Of a stretch of DNA of 64,000 nucleotides, positions 27,508-36,636 are shown in pieces. Origin of the DNA: Streptomyces sp. NBC_01314. GTDB taxonomy: Bacteria; Actinomycetota; Actinomycetes; Streptomycetales; Streptomycetaceae. The stretch covers positions 2,232,001-2,296,000 of the forward strand of contig NZ_CP108394.1 of the NCBI RefSeq assembly GCF_041435215.1, read 5' to 3'. A program made the position numbers and the translations under genes. A model generated the notes under the pieces. It worked only from the letters and a program-made list of their open reading frames with translations. It ran no database searches and had not been told where the DNA came from. Every line of letters begins with the position of its first letter. Position 1 is the stretch's first letter.

Positions 27508-30468
27508 ATGGCCGAGACCGGGCAGCACGATCAGCGGTACGAGCGGTACGCGGGTGGCAGCCCCGAGGCCGAGCGGCTCGTGTTCGAGCGGTTGGCGCGG
27601 GAGTTGATGGCGGTCCAGGTCAGGAACCGGCGGGCCGGGGGCGGCGGGATCGCGCGGGCGTTCCACGCGAAGGCCCCGTTGGGTGTGGAGAACGCGCGGC
27701 TGCGGTTCCACGACGATCTGCCGGTGGCGTTGCGGGTCGGTTTCGCGCAGCCGGGTGCCGACTATCCGGCGGTGGTCCGGCTGTCCAACGCGAGCGGCAT
27801 CCGGCAGGGCGACGGCTCGCCGGATCTCCGGGGCGCGGCGGTGCGGGTGCGGGTGACGGACGAGGTGAGCCATGACCTGCTGGCCACCAGCCACCCCGTG
27901 TCGCACGCGAGCGACGCCCAGGAGTTCGTGGCGTTCGCCAAGGCCATGGCGGGGGCCCGGAGTCCGCTGCGCAAGGCGCTCGGGCTGTTCGTGAAACTGC
28001 CGTTGGCGGTGGGGCCGGGGACGGCGACGCGGATGCGGCGCAATGTCCGGGACGCCACCCGCCGTACCGTCAACTCCCTCGCGAACGAGACCTATTGGAG
28101 TCGCGGGGCCATGCTGTGGGGCGAGGCCGGGCCCGTGCGGTATCTGTTGCGGCCCGCGCCCGGTACGCCGACGGCGGCCGAGCCCGACCTTCGGGACCCG
28201 GACTTTCTGCACCGCGAACTGGCGCGACGGCTGGGGCAGGCGGACATCGCGTTCGACCTGTGTGTGCAGCGGTACGTGGACGAGCGGCGCACACCGGTCG
28301 AGGACGCGGCGGTGGAGTGGAAGGACGCGGTGGCACCGGCGGTGCCGATCGCCCGACTCACCGTCCCCGCCCAGGAACTGGACGGCGCCGAGGCGCGGGC
28401 GGCCGCTCGGCGTATCGAGGATCTGACCTTCAACCCCTGGTACACGACCGACTCGTTCCGGCCACTGGGCAATATCAACCGGGCGCGGAAGGCGGCGTAC
28501 CGGGCAAGTGGCGCACACCGGCTCGGGCAGCGCTTCGCCACCGCGGAACCCTTGCGCAACAGGCTGCTCGGCCGTCTCGTGGGTCCCGTCTTCCGGCTGC
28601 TGAACCGTGCCGTGCCGTGGCACCGGCTGCCGTTGTCGCCGAGCCTGCTGAACCTGATGTTCCTGCGGAAGGTGTTGCGCAGGCTGAATCTGATCGACAC
28701 CGAGGTGCGTGAGGCGCCGCCGAAGGCCCAGCCCGTGCCGGAGCCGGTCCCGGAGCGGCTGCGCACGGAGCGGTCGTACGACGGCACGTACAACGATCTG
28801 TCGGAGCCGGGGATGGGCGCGGTGGGTGCCGCCTTCGGGCGGAACCTGACGCCGGACTACCGGCCGGATCTCTTCGACACCCCGAACCCGGTGACGGTCA
28901 GCAGGCAGTTGCTGTACCGGGAGAGCTTCGTGCCGGCGACCTCGCTCAATGTGCTGGCGGCTGCGTGGATCCAGTTCCAGGTGCACGACTGGGTGAACCA
29001 CCGGCGGTACAGGACCGGTGACCGCGGTGTGGAGGTGCCGCTGCCGCCCGACTTCGAGGGGGACTGGCGGAACGTGCCGGGCGGGCCGACGGAACGGGTG
29101 ATGCGGTTCGCGGAGAACGAGGGCATCGAGGCGCCCGGCCGCCCGCCGATCCTGTTCGCCAACTCCGCCTCGCACTGGTGGGACGGCTCCGAGGTGTACG
29201 GCGAGAACGAGAAGACCGCCCGCTTCCTGCGCGAGCCGGGCGGGGGCGCGAGACTCCGCCTGGAGGACGGCCATTTGCCGGGCGGGCCGAACGGCGTGCC
29301 GCTCACCGGGTTCAACGAGAGCTGGTGGATGGGGCTCAGCGCGATGCACACGCTGTTCGCGCGGGAGCACAACGCGGTGTGCGACGCGCTGCGCGCCGAG
29401 TATCCGTCGATGAGCGAGGAGAAGATCTACCACACGGCCCGGCTCGTGGTGTCCGCGCTGATCGCGAAGATCCACACCGTGGAGTGGACGCCGGCGATCC
29501 TGGCGACCGAGGCCATCGACCTCGCCCTGCACACCAACTGGTCGGGCCCGCCGAAGAACTGGCTCAACCAGCTGGGCCTGTGGCTGTTCGAGGCGCACTC
29601 GCTGACGGGCATCCCGAAGACCCTGCCGGACCACCACGCGGCGCCGTACTCGCTGACCGAGGACTTCACGACCGTCTACCGCATGCATCCGCTGATCCCG
29701 GACGACTACGAGCTGCGGGAGCACCAGTTCGGGCGGCGGCTGGAGACGGTGGGCTTCATGGACATCCAGGGCGGGGCGGCCGAGTCGCAGATCCGCAAGA
29801 CGGGCCTCGCGAACTCGCTGTACTCCTTCGGCATCGCCCATCCCGGCGCGATCACGCTCCACAACTTCCCGCGCTCGCTGCAGCGCTTCGAGCGTGACGG
29901 GGAGATCATCGACCTGTCGGTCGTCGACCTCGTCCGGACGCGCCGGCGTGGTGTGCCGCGCTACAACGACTTCCGGGCCGGGCTGCACAGGGGGCGGATC
30001 CGGTCCTTCGAGGAGCTGACGGAGAACCCGGAGACGCTGGCGCGGCTCAAGGACGTCTACCGGAACGTCGACGAGATCGACACGGTGGTCGGGCTGTTCG
30101 CGGAGAACCCGCCGGAGGGCTTCGGGTTCAGCGACACCGCGTTCCGCGTCTTCATCCTGATGGCCAGCCGACGGCTGCAGAGCGACCGGTTCCTGACCGT
30201 CGACTACCGGCCGGAGGTCTACACACCGCTCGGCATCGACTGGGTCGAGAAGGGCGGCATGAACTCCGTGGTCCTGCGCCACTGCCCGGAGCTGGCCCCG
30301 CTGCTGCCGCGCGGCGCGAGCGCCTTCGCGCCGTGGCGGACGGTGCACACGACGGGCGACGGCGGCGGTACGAGCGGCAGCGGCAGGCCCGCCACCGGTA
30401 CGAGCGACCACGGCACGCCCACCACCGGTACGAGCGACACCGGTACGAGCGACGGCGGTTCACCATGA
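27508..30468 (+). CDS. Catalase-like / animal-haem-peroxidase (dioxygenase) fusion protein
   Basis: A 986-residue fusion. Residues ~1-340 resemble catalase-fold proteins: ARAFHAKAPLGVENARLRF gives the distal-His block, VRLSNASG then GSPDLRGAAVRVRV the next, and FNPWYTTDSFRPLGNINRA the family ending. Residues ~420-960 are an animal haem peroxidase/fatty-acid dioxygenase: FQVHDWVNHRR (distal His, ~495), HWWDGSEVYG, GLSAMHTLFAREHN (~615), TTVYRMHPLIPDDYEL (proximal His, ~728) and RRRGVPRYNDFR. No signal peptide. The C-terminal ~30 residues are Gly/Ser/Thr repeats. ATG 27508 follows GAAGGA. Likely makes and then converts a fatty-acid hydroperoxide; substrate unproven. Confidence 0.82.
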   Translation: MAETGQHDQRYERYAGGSPEAERLVFERLARELMAVQVRNRRAGGGGIARAFHAKAPLGVENARLRFHDDLPVALRVGFAQPGADYPAVVRLSNASGIRQGDGSPDLRGAAVRVRVTDEVSHDLLATSHPVSHASDAQEFVAFAKAMAGARSPLRKALGLFVKLPLAVGPGTATRMRRNVRDATRRTVNSLANETYWSRGAMLWGEAGPVRYLLRPAPGTPTAAEPDLRDPDFLHRELARRLGQADIAFDLCVQRYVDERRTPVEDAAVEWKDAVAPAVPIARLTVPAQELDGAEARAAARRIEDLTFNPWYTTDSFRPLGNINRARKAAYRASGAHRLGQRFATAEPLRNRLLGRLVGPVFRLLNRAVPWHRLPLSPSLLNLMFLRKVLRRLNLIDTEVREAPPKAQPVPEPVPERLRTERSYDGTYNDLSEPGMGAVGAAFGRNLTPDYRPDLFDTPNPVTVSRQLLYRESFVPATSLNVLAAAWIQFQVHDWVNHRRYRTGDRGVEVPLPPDFEGDWRNVPGGPTERVMRFAENEGIEAPGRPPILFANSASHWWDGSEVYGENEKTARFLREPGGGARLRLEDGHLPGGPNGVPLTGFNESWWMGLSAMHTLFAREHNAVCDALRAEYPSMSEEKIYHTARLVVSALIAKIHTVEWTPAILATEAIDLALHTNWSGPPKNWLNQLGLWLFEAHSLTGIPKTLPDHHAAPYSLTEDFTTVYRMHPLIPDDYELREHQFGRRLETVGFMDIQGGAAESQIRKTGLANSLYSFGIAHPGAITLHNFPRSLQRFERDGEIIDLSVVDLVRTRRRGVPRYNDFRAGLHRGRIRSFEELTENPETLARLKDVYRNVDEIDTVVGLFAENPPEGFGFSDTAFRVFILMASRRLQSDRFLTVDYRPEVYTPLGIDWVEKGGMNSVVLRHCPELAPLLPRGASAFAPWRTVHTTGDGGGTSGSGRPATGTSDHGTPTTGTSDTGTSDGGSP
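30392..30450 (+). repeat. Short imperfect repeats at the 3' end of the fusion gene
   Basis: ACCGGTACGAGCGAC recurs three times with one related copy, coding a flexible TGTSD tail after the peroxidase domain. Copy number probably varies between strains. Confidence 0.6.
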
Positions 30469-30480
30469 CGCCGTGACACG

Positions 30481-30505
30481 ACCCGGGGTGCGACACACCC
30501 CGGGT
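30481..30505 (+). terminator. Hairpin between the fusion gene and the nitroreductase-like gene
   Basis: A perfect 10-bp stem ACCCGGGGTG / CACCCCGGGT with a 5-nt loop sits 12 bp after the stop and 26 bp before the next start. It may terminate or attenuate read-through, so the two genes need not be expressed equally. Confidence 0.55.
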
Positions 30506-30530
30506 CCGAACCACAACGGGGGATAAGCGA

Positions 30531-32000
30531 ATGACGTTCACCGACAACCACTCCGAGCTGCCCGGGGCCGAGCCGTCCGCGATACCCGGGGCGGGCGAAC
30601 GGCTCGCGGTCCGCGAACAGCCCGGCCCGACCGTCGCCACCACCCACCCGGGACTCGCCGACCTCTTCGGGCGCCCGCTGCTGCGGACCGTGTGGCGCCG
30701 CCGTACCCACCGGGTGAGCCGTGGCGCCAAGGTGTCCGCCGGGACCATGACCTACACCTCCCGCAACGCGGTGCAGCCCCTGACCGAGCTGGAGGAGGCG
30801 GTGCTGATCGCGATCACCGGCACCACGGGGCTGACCATGCCCGACCGGCCCTTCGAGGACCCGGACAACGGCACGCCCATCATGTCCAAGCCCAACCTGA
30901 CGATGGCGGGCCGCACCGCCGGGAGCCCGGACAACGCGCAGGGCACGCACTTCTTCCTCGTCAACGACTCGGGCACGTACTTCCTGCGCAGGCTGAAGCC
31001 GGCGCCGGACGAGCCGTTCGACGCCGAGACCCTGGTGGCGCGGGCGCGCGAGGCGAAGGTGAAGGTCCTGGACCACCGTCTCGACGTCGCGCCGGGCAAG
31101 CGGGACTTCCCGGCGTACCTGGACTCCAACCGCTTCCTGTCCAACCTTCCCGGCACGACCCTGCTGTTCCCGGTCGTCGACCTCTCCCACCAGTACGTGA
31201 ACGCGCTGATGTATCTGCTCACGCAGCCGGACGGGGCCCGACCGACGCTTGTGGACGACCGCAACTTCTACCGCCCGGCCGGGGTGAAGAAGTGGATGAA
31301 GAATGGTTTCCTCAACGGGGATCTGAAGCTGCCCCTCGGCTCCCTCGGCCCGATGCGCACCCAGATCGAGGCGGACCTGCTCCTCCAGAACCTGATGCTC
31401 ACGGCCGAGGCGATGGGCCTGGGCGCCTGGATCCACGCCACCATCAACCCGCAGATCGCCCTCGGCGACCCGAAGTTCTCCCGGGCGTACGGCAGGATGC
31501 TCGGCTTCGACTTCGTCACCCCGCGCTGGCGCCCGGCCGACATCTGGCGCTGGCACATCCCCCTGCCGAAGTACGCCGAGGTGCGCTCGCACCCGGTCCG
31601 GCTCCCGTCCCCCGACGGCGGCGCCCCGCTGATCGCCGCCGCGTGCCCGCCCGTGTTCGGGACGATGTCGGAGGCCGTGGAGACGATCGTCCAGGAGAAG
31701 TTCGGCCGCGACGGCGTCTACACCGACCGGGACGTCTTCGCCCGGATCTACCGGGAGGACTACGGGCAGCGCTATCTCACCGAGGCCGGCGAGTACGAGG
31801 AGCGGGTGATCGACTGCGCCCGTGACATCTGCGAGTACATCCTCCGCACGCACGGCCGCTTCCCGGCCCACACGGACGCGATCCATGTCCCGGGCGTGTG
31901 GCTCCAGGTCCATCACGTGGAGAACGAGTACTACGAACAGTTCTTCAGGAACGGTCTCACGGACGCCCACCGGGCCCACGCCGAGGCCTGGGCGCACTAG
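30531..32000 (+). CDS. Nitroreductase-fold protein of unknown function
   Basis: A 489-residue protein. Residues ~75-130 contain TSRNAVQPLTELEEAVLIA, like the N-terminal substrate-selecting helix of nitroreductase-fold proteins, and ~285-305 holds ADLLLQNLMLTAEAMGLGA, the typical second-half helix of that fold. It is about twice the length of simple nitroreductases, with C-terminal additions (EAVETIVQEKFG; HTDAIHVPGVWLQVHHVEN). FMN use is therefore likely but not certain. ATG 30531 is preceded by GGGGGAT. It lies 62 bp after the catalase/peroxidase fusion gene with a hairpin between, so the two probably serve one pathway. I cannot name the reaction. Confidence 0.7.
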   Translation: MTFTDNHSELPGAEPSAIPGAGERLAVREQPGPTVATTHPGLADLFGRPLLRTVWRRRTHRVSRGAKVSAGTMTYTSRNAVQPLTELEEAVLIAITGTTGLTMPDRPFEDPDNGTPIMSKPNLTMAGRTAGSPDNAQGTHFFLVNDSGTYFLRRLKPAPDEPFDAETLVARAREAKVKVLDHRLDVAPGKRDFPAYLDSNRFLSNLPGTTLLFPVVDLSHQYVNALMYLLTQPDGARPTLVDDRNFYRPAGVKKWMKNGFLNGDLKLPLGSLGPMRTQIEADLLLQNLMLTAEAMGLGAWIHATINPQIALGDPKFSRAYGRMLGFDFVTPRWRPADIWRWHIPLPKYAEVRSHPVRLPSPDGGAPLIAAACPPVFGTMSEAVETIVQEKFGRDGVYTDRDVFARIYREDYGQRYLTEAGEYEERVIDCARDICEYILRTHGRFPAHTDAIHVPGVWLQVHHVENEYYEQFFRNGLTDAHRAHAEAWAH

Positions 32001-32055
32001 CCGGCCGGTGACGTCGGCCTGGGTCCGGCCGGAACGTGCGGCCGGATCCCGGTTG

Positions 32056-32084
32056 TTGACAGGGACAAGCTTCCGGGTCAGAGT
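32056..32084 (+). promoter_or_regulatory. Putative promoter giving a leaderless mRNA
   Basis: TTGACA (32056-32061), a 17-nt spacer and CAGAGT (32079-32084) put transcription start at about 32090-32093, which is exactly the start codon of the following gene. No Shine-Dalgarno sequence is present upstream of that codon. Confidence 0.5.
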
Positions 32085-32092
32085 CCCGAGTG

Positions 32093-33568
32093 ATGATGAT
32101 CAACGATCTGACGGCGGCCGAGCGGCGGGTGTGGGAGGCCTTTCCACTGGGCGCGGAGGTGGACTTCGGGTCCGTGGACCTCGGGACCACCGAGGACGAG
32201 GACGGGGCGGACGGCTCCGGTTGGGGCCCGGGGAGGACCGTGCGGTCCCGGGTGCTGCGGGCCTTGCTGCTCACCGCTCCCCAGCAGGAGGGCGAGGTCG
32301 CCGCCCTCAAGATCGAGGGCGCCCGGATCACCGGCAGACTGGAACTGAAGTACGCGACGGTCGACAGCGTCGTACGGCTGAGCGGCTGCCACTTCGACGA
32401 GGTCCCCGACTTCTCGGGCGCGCAGTTCACCTACCTCAATCTGAGCAAGTCCGTGCTTCCGGGCCTGCGTTCGGCGCGGATTCGGGTCGACGGCGGGCTG
32501 CGGTTGACGGGGTGCCGGTTCCGGGGGCCGGTGAGCCTCACCGGGGCGCAGATCTCCGGGACGCTGTTCATGGAGCGGGCCGAGTTCACCGCGTCGGGCG
32601 ACGAGCCCGCGCTGCGGCTCAACCAGGCGGAGATAGGGGAGGAGTTGTGCGCTCCCGGGCTGCGCGCGGACGGCGAGGTCCGGATCGGCGGTGCCCATGT
32701 CGCCGGTGCGGTCGACCTGAAGCGGGCACGGCTGCACCGGCCCGGCGGCACCGCTCTCAGCGCGGAGACACTCGTCACCGAGTCCGATGTGGTGCTGCGG
32801 CACGCGGACGTGCGCGGCCGAATCGAGTTGCGCGGTGCCCGGGTGGGCGGCTGGCTGGAGCTGTCGTACGCGCGGCTGTCGAATCCCGGAGGCACGGCGC
32901 TGCGGGTGAGCAGCTGTGTCATCAGCGAACTCTGGCTGCGCAAGGGCCCTCCGGTGGAGGGTGATCTCAATATGCGCCGCGCCCAGATAGAGGGGCTGTT
33001 CCTGGAACCGGAGATGCTGCCGGACACGGTCCTCCTGAACGGTCTCACCTACACCTCCCTCATCCCGCACGAGCCCGCCCAACGAAGGCTGCCGATGCTG
33101 GAGCGGGACGAGGAGGCGTATCTGCCGTACTCCTACGAGCAGTTGACCGCCGCGTACCGCAGGATCGGTGACGAGGACGCCGCCCGGCGTGTCCAGCTCG
33201 CCAAGCAGCGCCGCCGTCGCGCCACGCTCCGCTGGTACGGGCGGCTCTGGGGCTATGCCCAGGACGCCACCGTCGGCTACGGCTTCCGTCCCCTGTGGGC
33301 GGCCGTCTGGCTGCTGTCGCTGTTGGCGGTGGGCTCGGTGGCGTACTCGGTGCGACCGCCGAGTCCCCTCAAGGCGGACGAGGCCCCGACGTTCAACGCG
33401 GTCTTCTACACCCTCGATCTGCTCCTGCCGATCATCGACTTCGGGCAGGAGCGGGCATACGCGCCCGTTGGCTGGGCACAGTGGCTGTCGTACGTCCTCG
33501 TCATCACCGGCTGGATCCTGGCGACGACGGTGGTCACGGGTGTGACGCGTACCGTCAGCCGCCAGTGA
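32093..33568 (+). CDS. Membrane protein with pentapeptide-like repeats (often called membrane-associated oxidoreductase)
   Basis: About 491 residues. Residues ~65-300 are regular repeats of ~20-40 residues with A(R/E)(I/F)xGxLxL-type cores (KIEGARITGRLELKY; GAQISGTLFMERAEF; GARVGGWLELSYARL), predicted to form a right-handed beta-helix. Two membrane helices close the protein (~400-422 and ~465-485). Streptomyces homologues are commonly annotated as membrane-associated oxidoreductase, but I see no cofactor motif. GTG 32090, ATG 32093 and ATG 32096 are in frame; a leaderless start is likely. Its stop lies 6 bp from the convergent QuiC-like gene. Confidence 0.72.
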   Translation: MMINDLTAAERRVWEAFPLGAEVDFGSVDLGTTEDEDGADGSGWGPGRTVRSRVLRALLLTAPQQEGEVAALKIEGARITGRLELKYATVDSVVRLSGCHFDEVPDFSGAQFTYLNLSKSVLPGLRSARIRVDGGLRLTGCRFRGPVSLTGAQISGTLFMERAEFTASGDEPALRLNQAEIGEELCAPGLRADGEVRIGGAHVAGAVDLKRARLHRPGGTALSAETLVTESDVVLRHADVRGRIELRGARVGGWLELSYARLSNPGGTALRVSSCVISELWLRKGPPVEGDLNMRRAQIEGLFLEPEMLPDTVLLNGLTYTSLIPHEPAQRRLPMLERDEEAYLPYSYEQLTAAYRRIGDEDAARRVQLAKQRRRRATLRWYGRLWGYAQDATVGYGFRPLWAAVWLLSLLAVGSVAYSVRPPSPLKADEAPTFNAVFYTLDLLLPIIDFGQERAYAPVGWAQWLSYVLVITGWILATTVVTGVTRTVSRQ

Positions 33569-33574
33569 CCCGGT

Positions 33575-35365
33575 TCACCTGGCCGGTCGTTGGACGTGTT
33601 GGGCGGCAAGGCGCACAGGCGCGTTCTGCGCGCCGTAGCCCCTGTACTCGCCGTCCCGCTGGACGAGTTCGAAGAAGACACGGCCGACGGTCTCGGTGTA
33701 GCAGTGACGGAACTCGCCGTCCGCGTCCCGGTCGTAGAGGACGCCGAGGTCGCGGTATGTCTCCAGCTCGCCGTCGGCGAACTCGAACCGTGCGGCCAGG
33801 TCGTCGTAGTAGTTCGTGGGGACGGCCAGCAGTCGGCCACCGGCCGCGCGGAAGGAACGGGCCGCGGCGACCACGTCGTCCGTGGTCAGGGCGATGTGCT
33901 GGGCGCGTGCGATGTCGTCGGTCGGGGCAGGGCCGACGCTGAGGGCGATCCGGACGCTGCCGTCCTCGTTGGTCACCGGCTGGCTGCGGAAGAGACCGTA
34001 GGGGTCGGCGACATCGACGCTGTCGCTGGCCCTGAGGCCGAGCACCGTGCGGTGGAAGAGGGCCGCCTCGTCGAACTGGTGCCAGGGCTGGGTCAGGGCG
34101 AGGTGGTCGAAGCGATGGATGTGGCGCGCTGCCACCGTGTGCGCGACGGGGCGGAAGTCCCCGGTCCAGCTCGGGAGTTCGGGACGGTCCGTCGCGCAGA
34201 AGAAGAGTTCCGTGCCGTCGGGCGCGGCCACCGCGTCGAGCGGCGCGTCCTCGGCGGCGCGGCGGCGCGGCAGCACCGGCGCGAGGAGGGCCTCGGCGCG
34301 GCGGGCGGCGCCGGCCGGGTCCGGTGACTCCAGTCCGATCGCGGCGAGCTGGGTGCCGTCGCGCCGCGCGACCGGCCCGGTGTTGACCAGCACGCGCGCC
34401 TCGCCCTGCTGCCACAGGTCCACCGGCTTGCTCCGATGCCGGGCGGTCCGGGCGAAGCCGAGCGCTCCGAGCAGCGCACCCACCGGTTCGGCGTCGGACG
34501 TGACCAGTTCGGCGAAGGCGACACCCGTGGGCACCACCCGCTCCGGCGGCGCGGCGATACCCGCCGCTTCCTGGAGCATCACCAGCGAACGGTGGGCGTC
34601 CACCGCCGTGGGGCCCGCCTCGGCCTGCCGGAAGACGTCGTTGAACACCTCCAGCGACAGCGGTCCGTCGTATCCGGCCGCCATGACACGCTCGACCAGC
34701 CCCGTGACGTCGAAGCCGCCCTGCCCCGGGAAACACCGGTGGTGCCGGCTCCACCGCAGCACGTCCATCGCCATCAGCGGCGCGTCGGCGAGCTGGAGAA
34801 AGAAGATCTTCTCGCCGGGAATGTCCTCGATGCCCTTGGGATCGGAGCCCCGGGCCAGGATATGGAAGCTGTCCAGGCAGGTCCCGAGCGCCGGATGGCC
34901 GGCCGCCTCCACGATGCGCCAGGCATGGTCGTACGTACTGACGTGCCGCCCCCACGCCAACGCCTCGTAGGCGACCCGGATGCCGAACTCCTCTGCCAGA
35001 GACGCCAGTTGACGCAGGTGATACGCGGCGAGGGCGTCGTCGTCCTCGGCGAGCGGATGCACGCTGGAGCAGACGAGGACCGTGTCACAGCCGAGCCGCC
35101 CCATCACCTCGAACTTGTGCCGGGCCCGCCGCAGATTCCGCTCGAACACCTCCGCCGGCACGGCCTCGATGTCCCGCATCGGCTGGTAGAGGTCGATGCT
35201 GAGCCCCAGGTCCGCGCAGCGGGCCCGCACCTCCTCGGGCGCGAGCGGACTGGCGAGCAGATCGTTCTCGAAGATCTCCACCCCGTCGAAGCCGGCCCGC
35301 GCGGCGGCGGTGAGCTTCTCGGTGAGGGACCCGCTGAGGGAGACGGTGGCGATGGACGTACGCAT
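33575..35365 (-). CDS. 3-dehydroshikimate dehydratase-like fusion (TIM barrel + HPPD/VOC domain)
   Basis: A 596-residue two-domain protein of the QuiC type. Residues 1-290 are a xylose-isomerase-like TIM barrel (FDGVEIFENDLL; IDLYQPMRDIEAVP; LGTCLDSFHILARGSDP; FLQLADAPLM; LSLEVFNDVFR), with metal-binding Glu, Asp and Gln. Residues ~300-596 are a VOC module like 4-hydroxyphenylpyruvate dioxygenase (HRFDHLALTQP; AQHIALTTDDVVAA; FFELVQRDGEYRGYG). The barrel should dehydrate 3-dehydroshikimate to protocatechuate. The ATG at 35365 has GAAGGAG upstream. It follows aroE on the same strand, which supplies 3-dehydroquinate or dehydroshikimate, so the pair forms a quinate/shikimate catabolic route. Confidence 0.88.
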   Translation of the reverse strand: MRTSIATVSLSGSLTEKLTAAARAGFDGVEIFENDLLASPLAPEEVRARCADLGLSIDLYQPMRDIEAVPAEVFERNLRRARHKFEVMGRLGCDTVLVCSSVHPLAEDDDALAAYHLRQLASLAEEFGIRVAYEALAWGRHVSTYDHAWRIVEAAGHPALGTCLDSFHILARGSDPKGIEDIPGEKIFFLQLADAPLMAMDVLRWSRHHRCFPGQGGFDVTGLVERVMAAGYDGPLSLEVFNDVFRQAEAGPTAVDAHRSLVMLQEAAGIAAPPERVVPTGVAFAELVTSDAEPVGALLGALGFARTARHRSKPVDLWQQGEARVLVNTGPVARRDGTQLAAIGLESPDPAGAARRAEALLAPVLPRRRAAEDAPLDAVAAPDGTELFFCATDRPELPSWTGDFRPVAHTVAARHIHRFDHLALTQPWHQFDEAALFHRTVLGLRASDSVDVADPYGLFRSQPVTNEDGSVRIALSVGPAPTDDIARAQHIALTTDDVVAAARSFRAAGGRLLAVPTNYYDDLAARFEFADGELETYRDLGVLYDRDADGEFRHCYTETVGRVFFELVQRDGEYRGYGAQNAPVRLAAQHVQRPAR

Positions 35366-35413
35366 GGTGGTGCTCCTTCGAGGCTCATGATGTGACGCCG
35401 CGCTCGTCATCAG

Positions 35414-35437
35414 CGCCCCGTGGGGGGGCGCGGGGCG
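35414..35437 (-). terminator. Hairpin between aroE and the QuiC-like gene
   Basis: CGCCCCG / CGGGGCG arms of 7 bp around a 10-nt G-rich loop in the 153-bp gap. It may be an attenuator rather than a full terminator, because both flanking genes face the same way. Confidence 0.4.
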
Positions 35438-35518
35438 TGACATCGTGCGGCTGCGCCGCGTGGGCGCGACCGGCCACGGCCAACCCGCGGCCGACGTCCG
35501 GCCCCGCCCGGTCGGCGC

Positions 35519-36418
35519 TCAGTTGCGGGCACCCGCGACACCGGCCAACTCGGCGATGTCGGCCAGCATCCGCACCGCGTCCGGTTCACGCCCGGTGAAC
35601 AACCGGAACGCGTCCACCGCCTGGAACACCGCCATCCCCGCCCCGTCCAACGTGGCACAGCCAAGATCCCGAGCGACCCGCAACAACTCCGTCTCCAGCG
35701 GCCGGTACACGACCTCCGCCACCCACAGCCCGGGATGCAGCAGCTCCGCGGCGAAGGGCAGCCCGGGGTGCGCGGCCATTCCGGTGGGCGTCGCGTGGAC
35801 GACCCCGTCGGCCGCCCCCAGCAGCGCCGTCAGCGCGTCCGGCGTCGCCGCGGCGGCCCTCCCCGGACCGAAGTGCCGGTTGAGGGAGGTGGCGAGGTCG
35901 GTCGCCCGGTCCGGCATGGCGTCGACCACGGTGACGTGCTCCGCGCCGAGGGTGAGCGTGGCGTGGGCAACGGCCGCGCCCGCGCCCCCGGCGCCCAGCT
36001 GCACGACCTTCTCCAGCGGGGCGTCGGGCAGGCCGCGGGCGAAGGACGCGGCGAAGCCGGTGACGTCCGTGTTGTGGCCGACGGCGCGGCCGTCCTCGAA
36101 GACGACGGTGTTGACCGCGCCGAGCGCGGCGGCCTGCGGGGCGAGCCCGTCGAGGTGCTCGATGACGAGCCGCTTGCACGGGTGCGTGATGTTCAGTCCG
36201 TCGAAGCCCAGGTCACGGGCGGCGCGCACGAGGTCTCCGACCGCCTCCGGCCCGACTCCGAGGCCGTCTATGTCGATCAGCCGGTACACATAGCGCAGGC
36301 CCTGCCGGTCGGCCTCCCGCTCGTGCAGGGCGGGGCTGAGGGAGGGCCCGATTCCGGAGCCGATGAGGCCGACGAGAAACGAGTCCTGCGGAGAGACAGG
36401 GTCCGAGACCTTGGGCAC
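35519..36418 (-). CDS. aroE: Shikimate/quinate 5-dehydrogenase
   Basis: A 299-residue AroE-family enzyme. Substrate domain: LIGSGIGPSLSPALHERE (~17), then LNITHPCKRLVIEHL with the catalytic Lys (~80) and HNTDVTGF (~118). Cofactor domain: VVQLGAGGAGAAVAHA (~139), with an Asp after the second strand (VVDAMPDRA) where NADP-specific AroE has Arg/Thr, suggesting NAD as in quinate/shikimate dehydrogenases of catabolism. The GTG at 36418 has AGGAGG 8 nt upstream. Next to a dehydroshikimate dehydratase, a transporter and a TetR, it is a catabolic enzyme rather than the biosynthetic AroE. Confidence 0.9.
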   Translation of the reverse strand: MPKVSDPVSPQDSFLVGLIGSGIGPSLSPALHEREADRQGLRYVYRLIDIDGLGVGPEAVGDLVRAARDLGFDGLNITHPCKRLVIEHLDGLAPQAAALGAVNTVVFEDGRAVGHNTDVTGFAASFARGLPDAPLEKVVQLGAGGAGAAVAHATLTLGAEHVTVVDAMPDRATDLATSLNRHFGPGRAAAATPDALTALLGAADGVVHATPTGMAAHPGLPFAAELLHPGLWVAEVVYRPLETELLRVARDLGCATLDGAGMAVFQAVDAFRLFTGREPDAVRMLADIAELAGVAGARN

Positions 36419-36441
36419 GGCGGGGCCTCCTGAGCGACTCA

Positions 36442-36465
36442 CTAATGTACGAACTAGTACGTTAG
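36442..36465. promoter_or_regulatory. Probable TetR operator between aroE and tetR
   Basis: A near-palindrome CTAATGTAC-GAACTA-GTACGTTAG lies 24 bp before the aroE start codon and about 170 bp before the divergent TetR gene. Half-sites differ at one position. It is in place to repress aroE. Confidence 0.6.
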
Positions 36466-36636
36466 TCATAGCACCCGGAGTCGAGCAGGGGAAGACCCCT
36501 TCGCGGACGCGACCGGGGACTCGGCCCGGGGACTCGACGGGGAACGCGACGGGAAGGCGACAGGGAACTCGGCGCCGGGCAGCCGGGCGCGGGCTTCTAC
36601 AATCGCGGACACTGGCCCCTTGCCCGAAGGAACGCG

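Noticed and set aside
30392..30450. Separate repeat element or attachment site
   Set aside because: The repeats are in frame and code the Gly/Ser/Thr tail of the peroxidase fusion.
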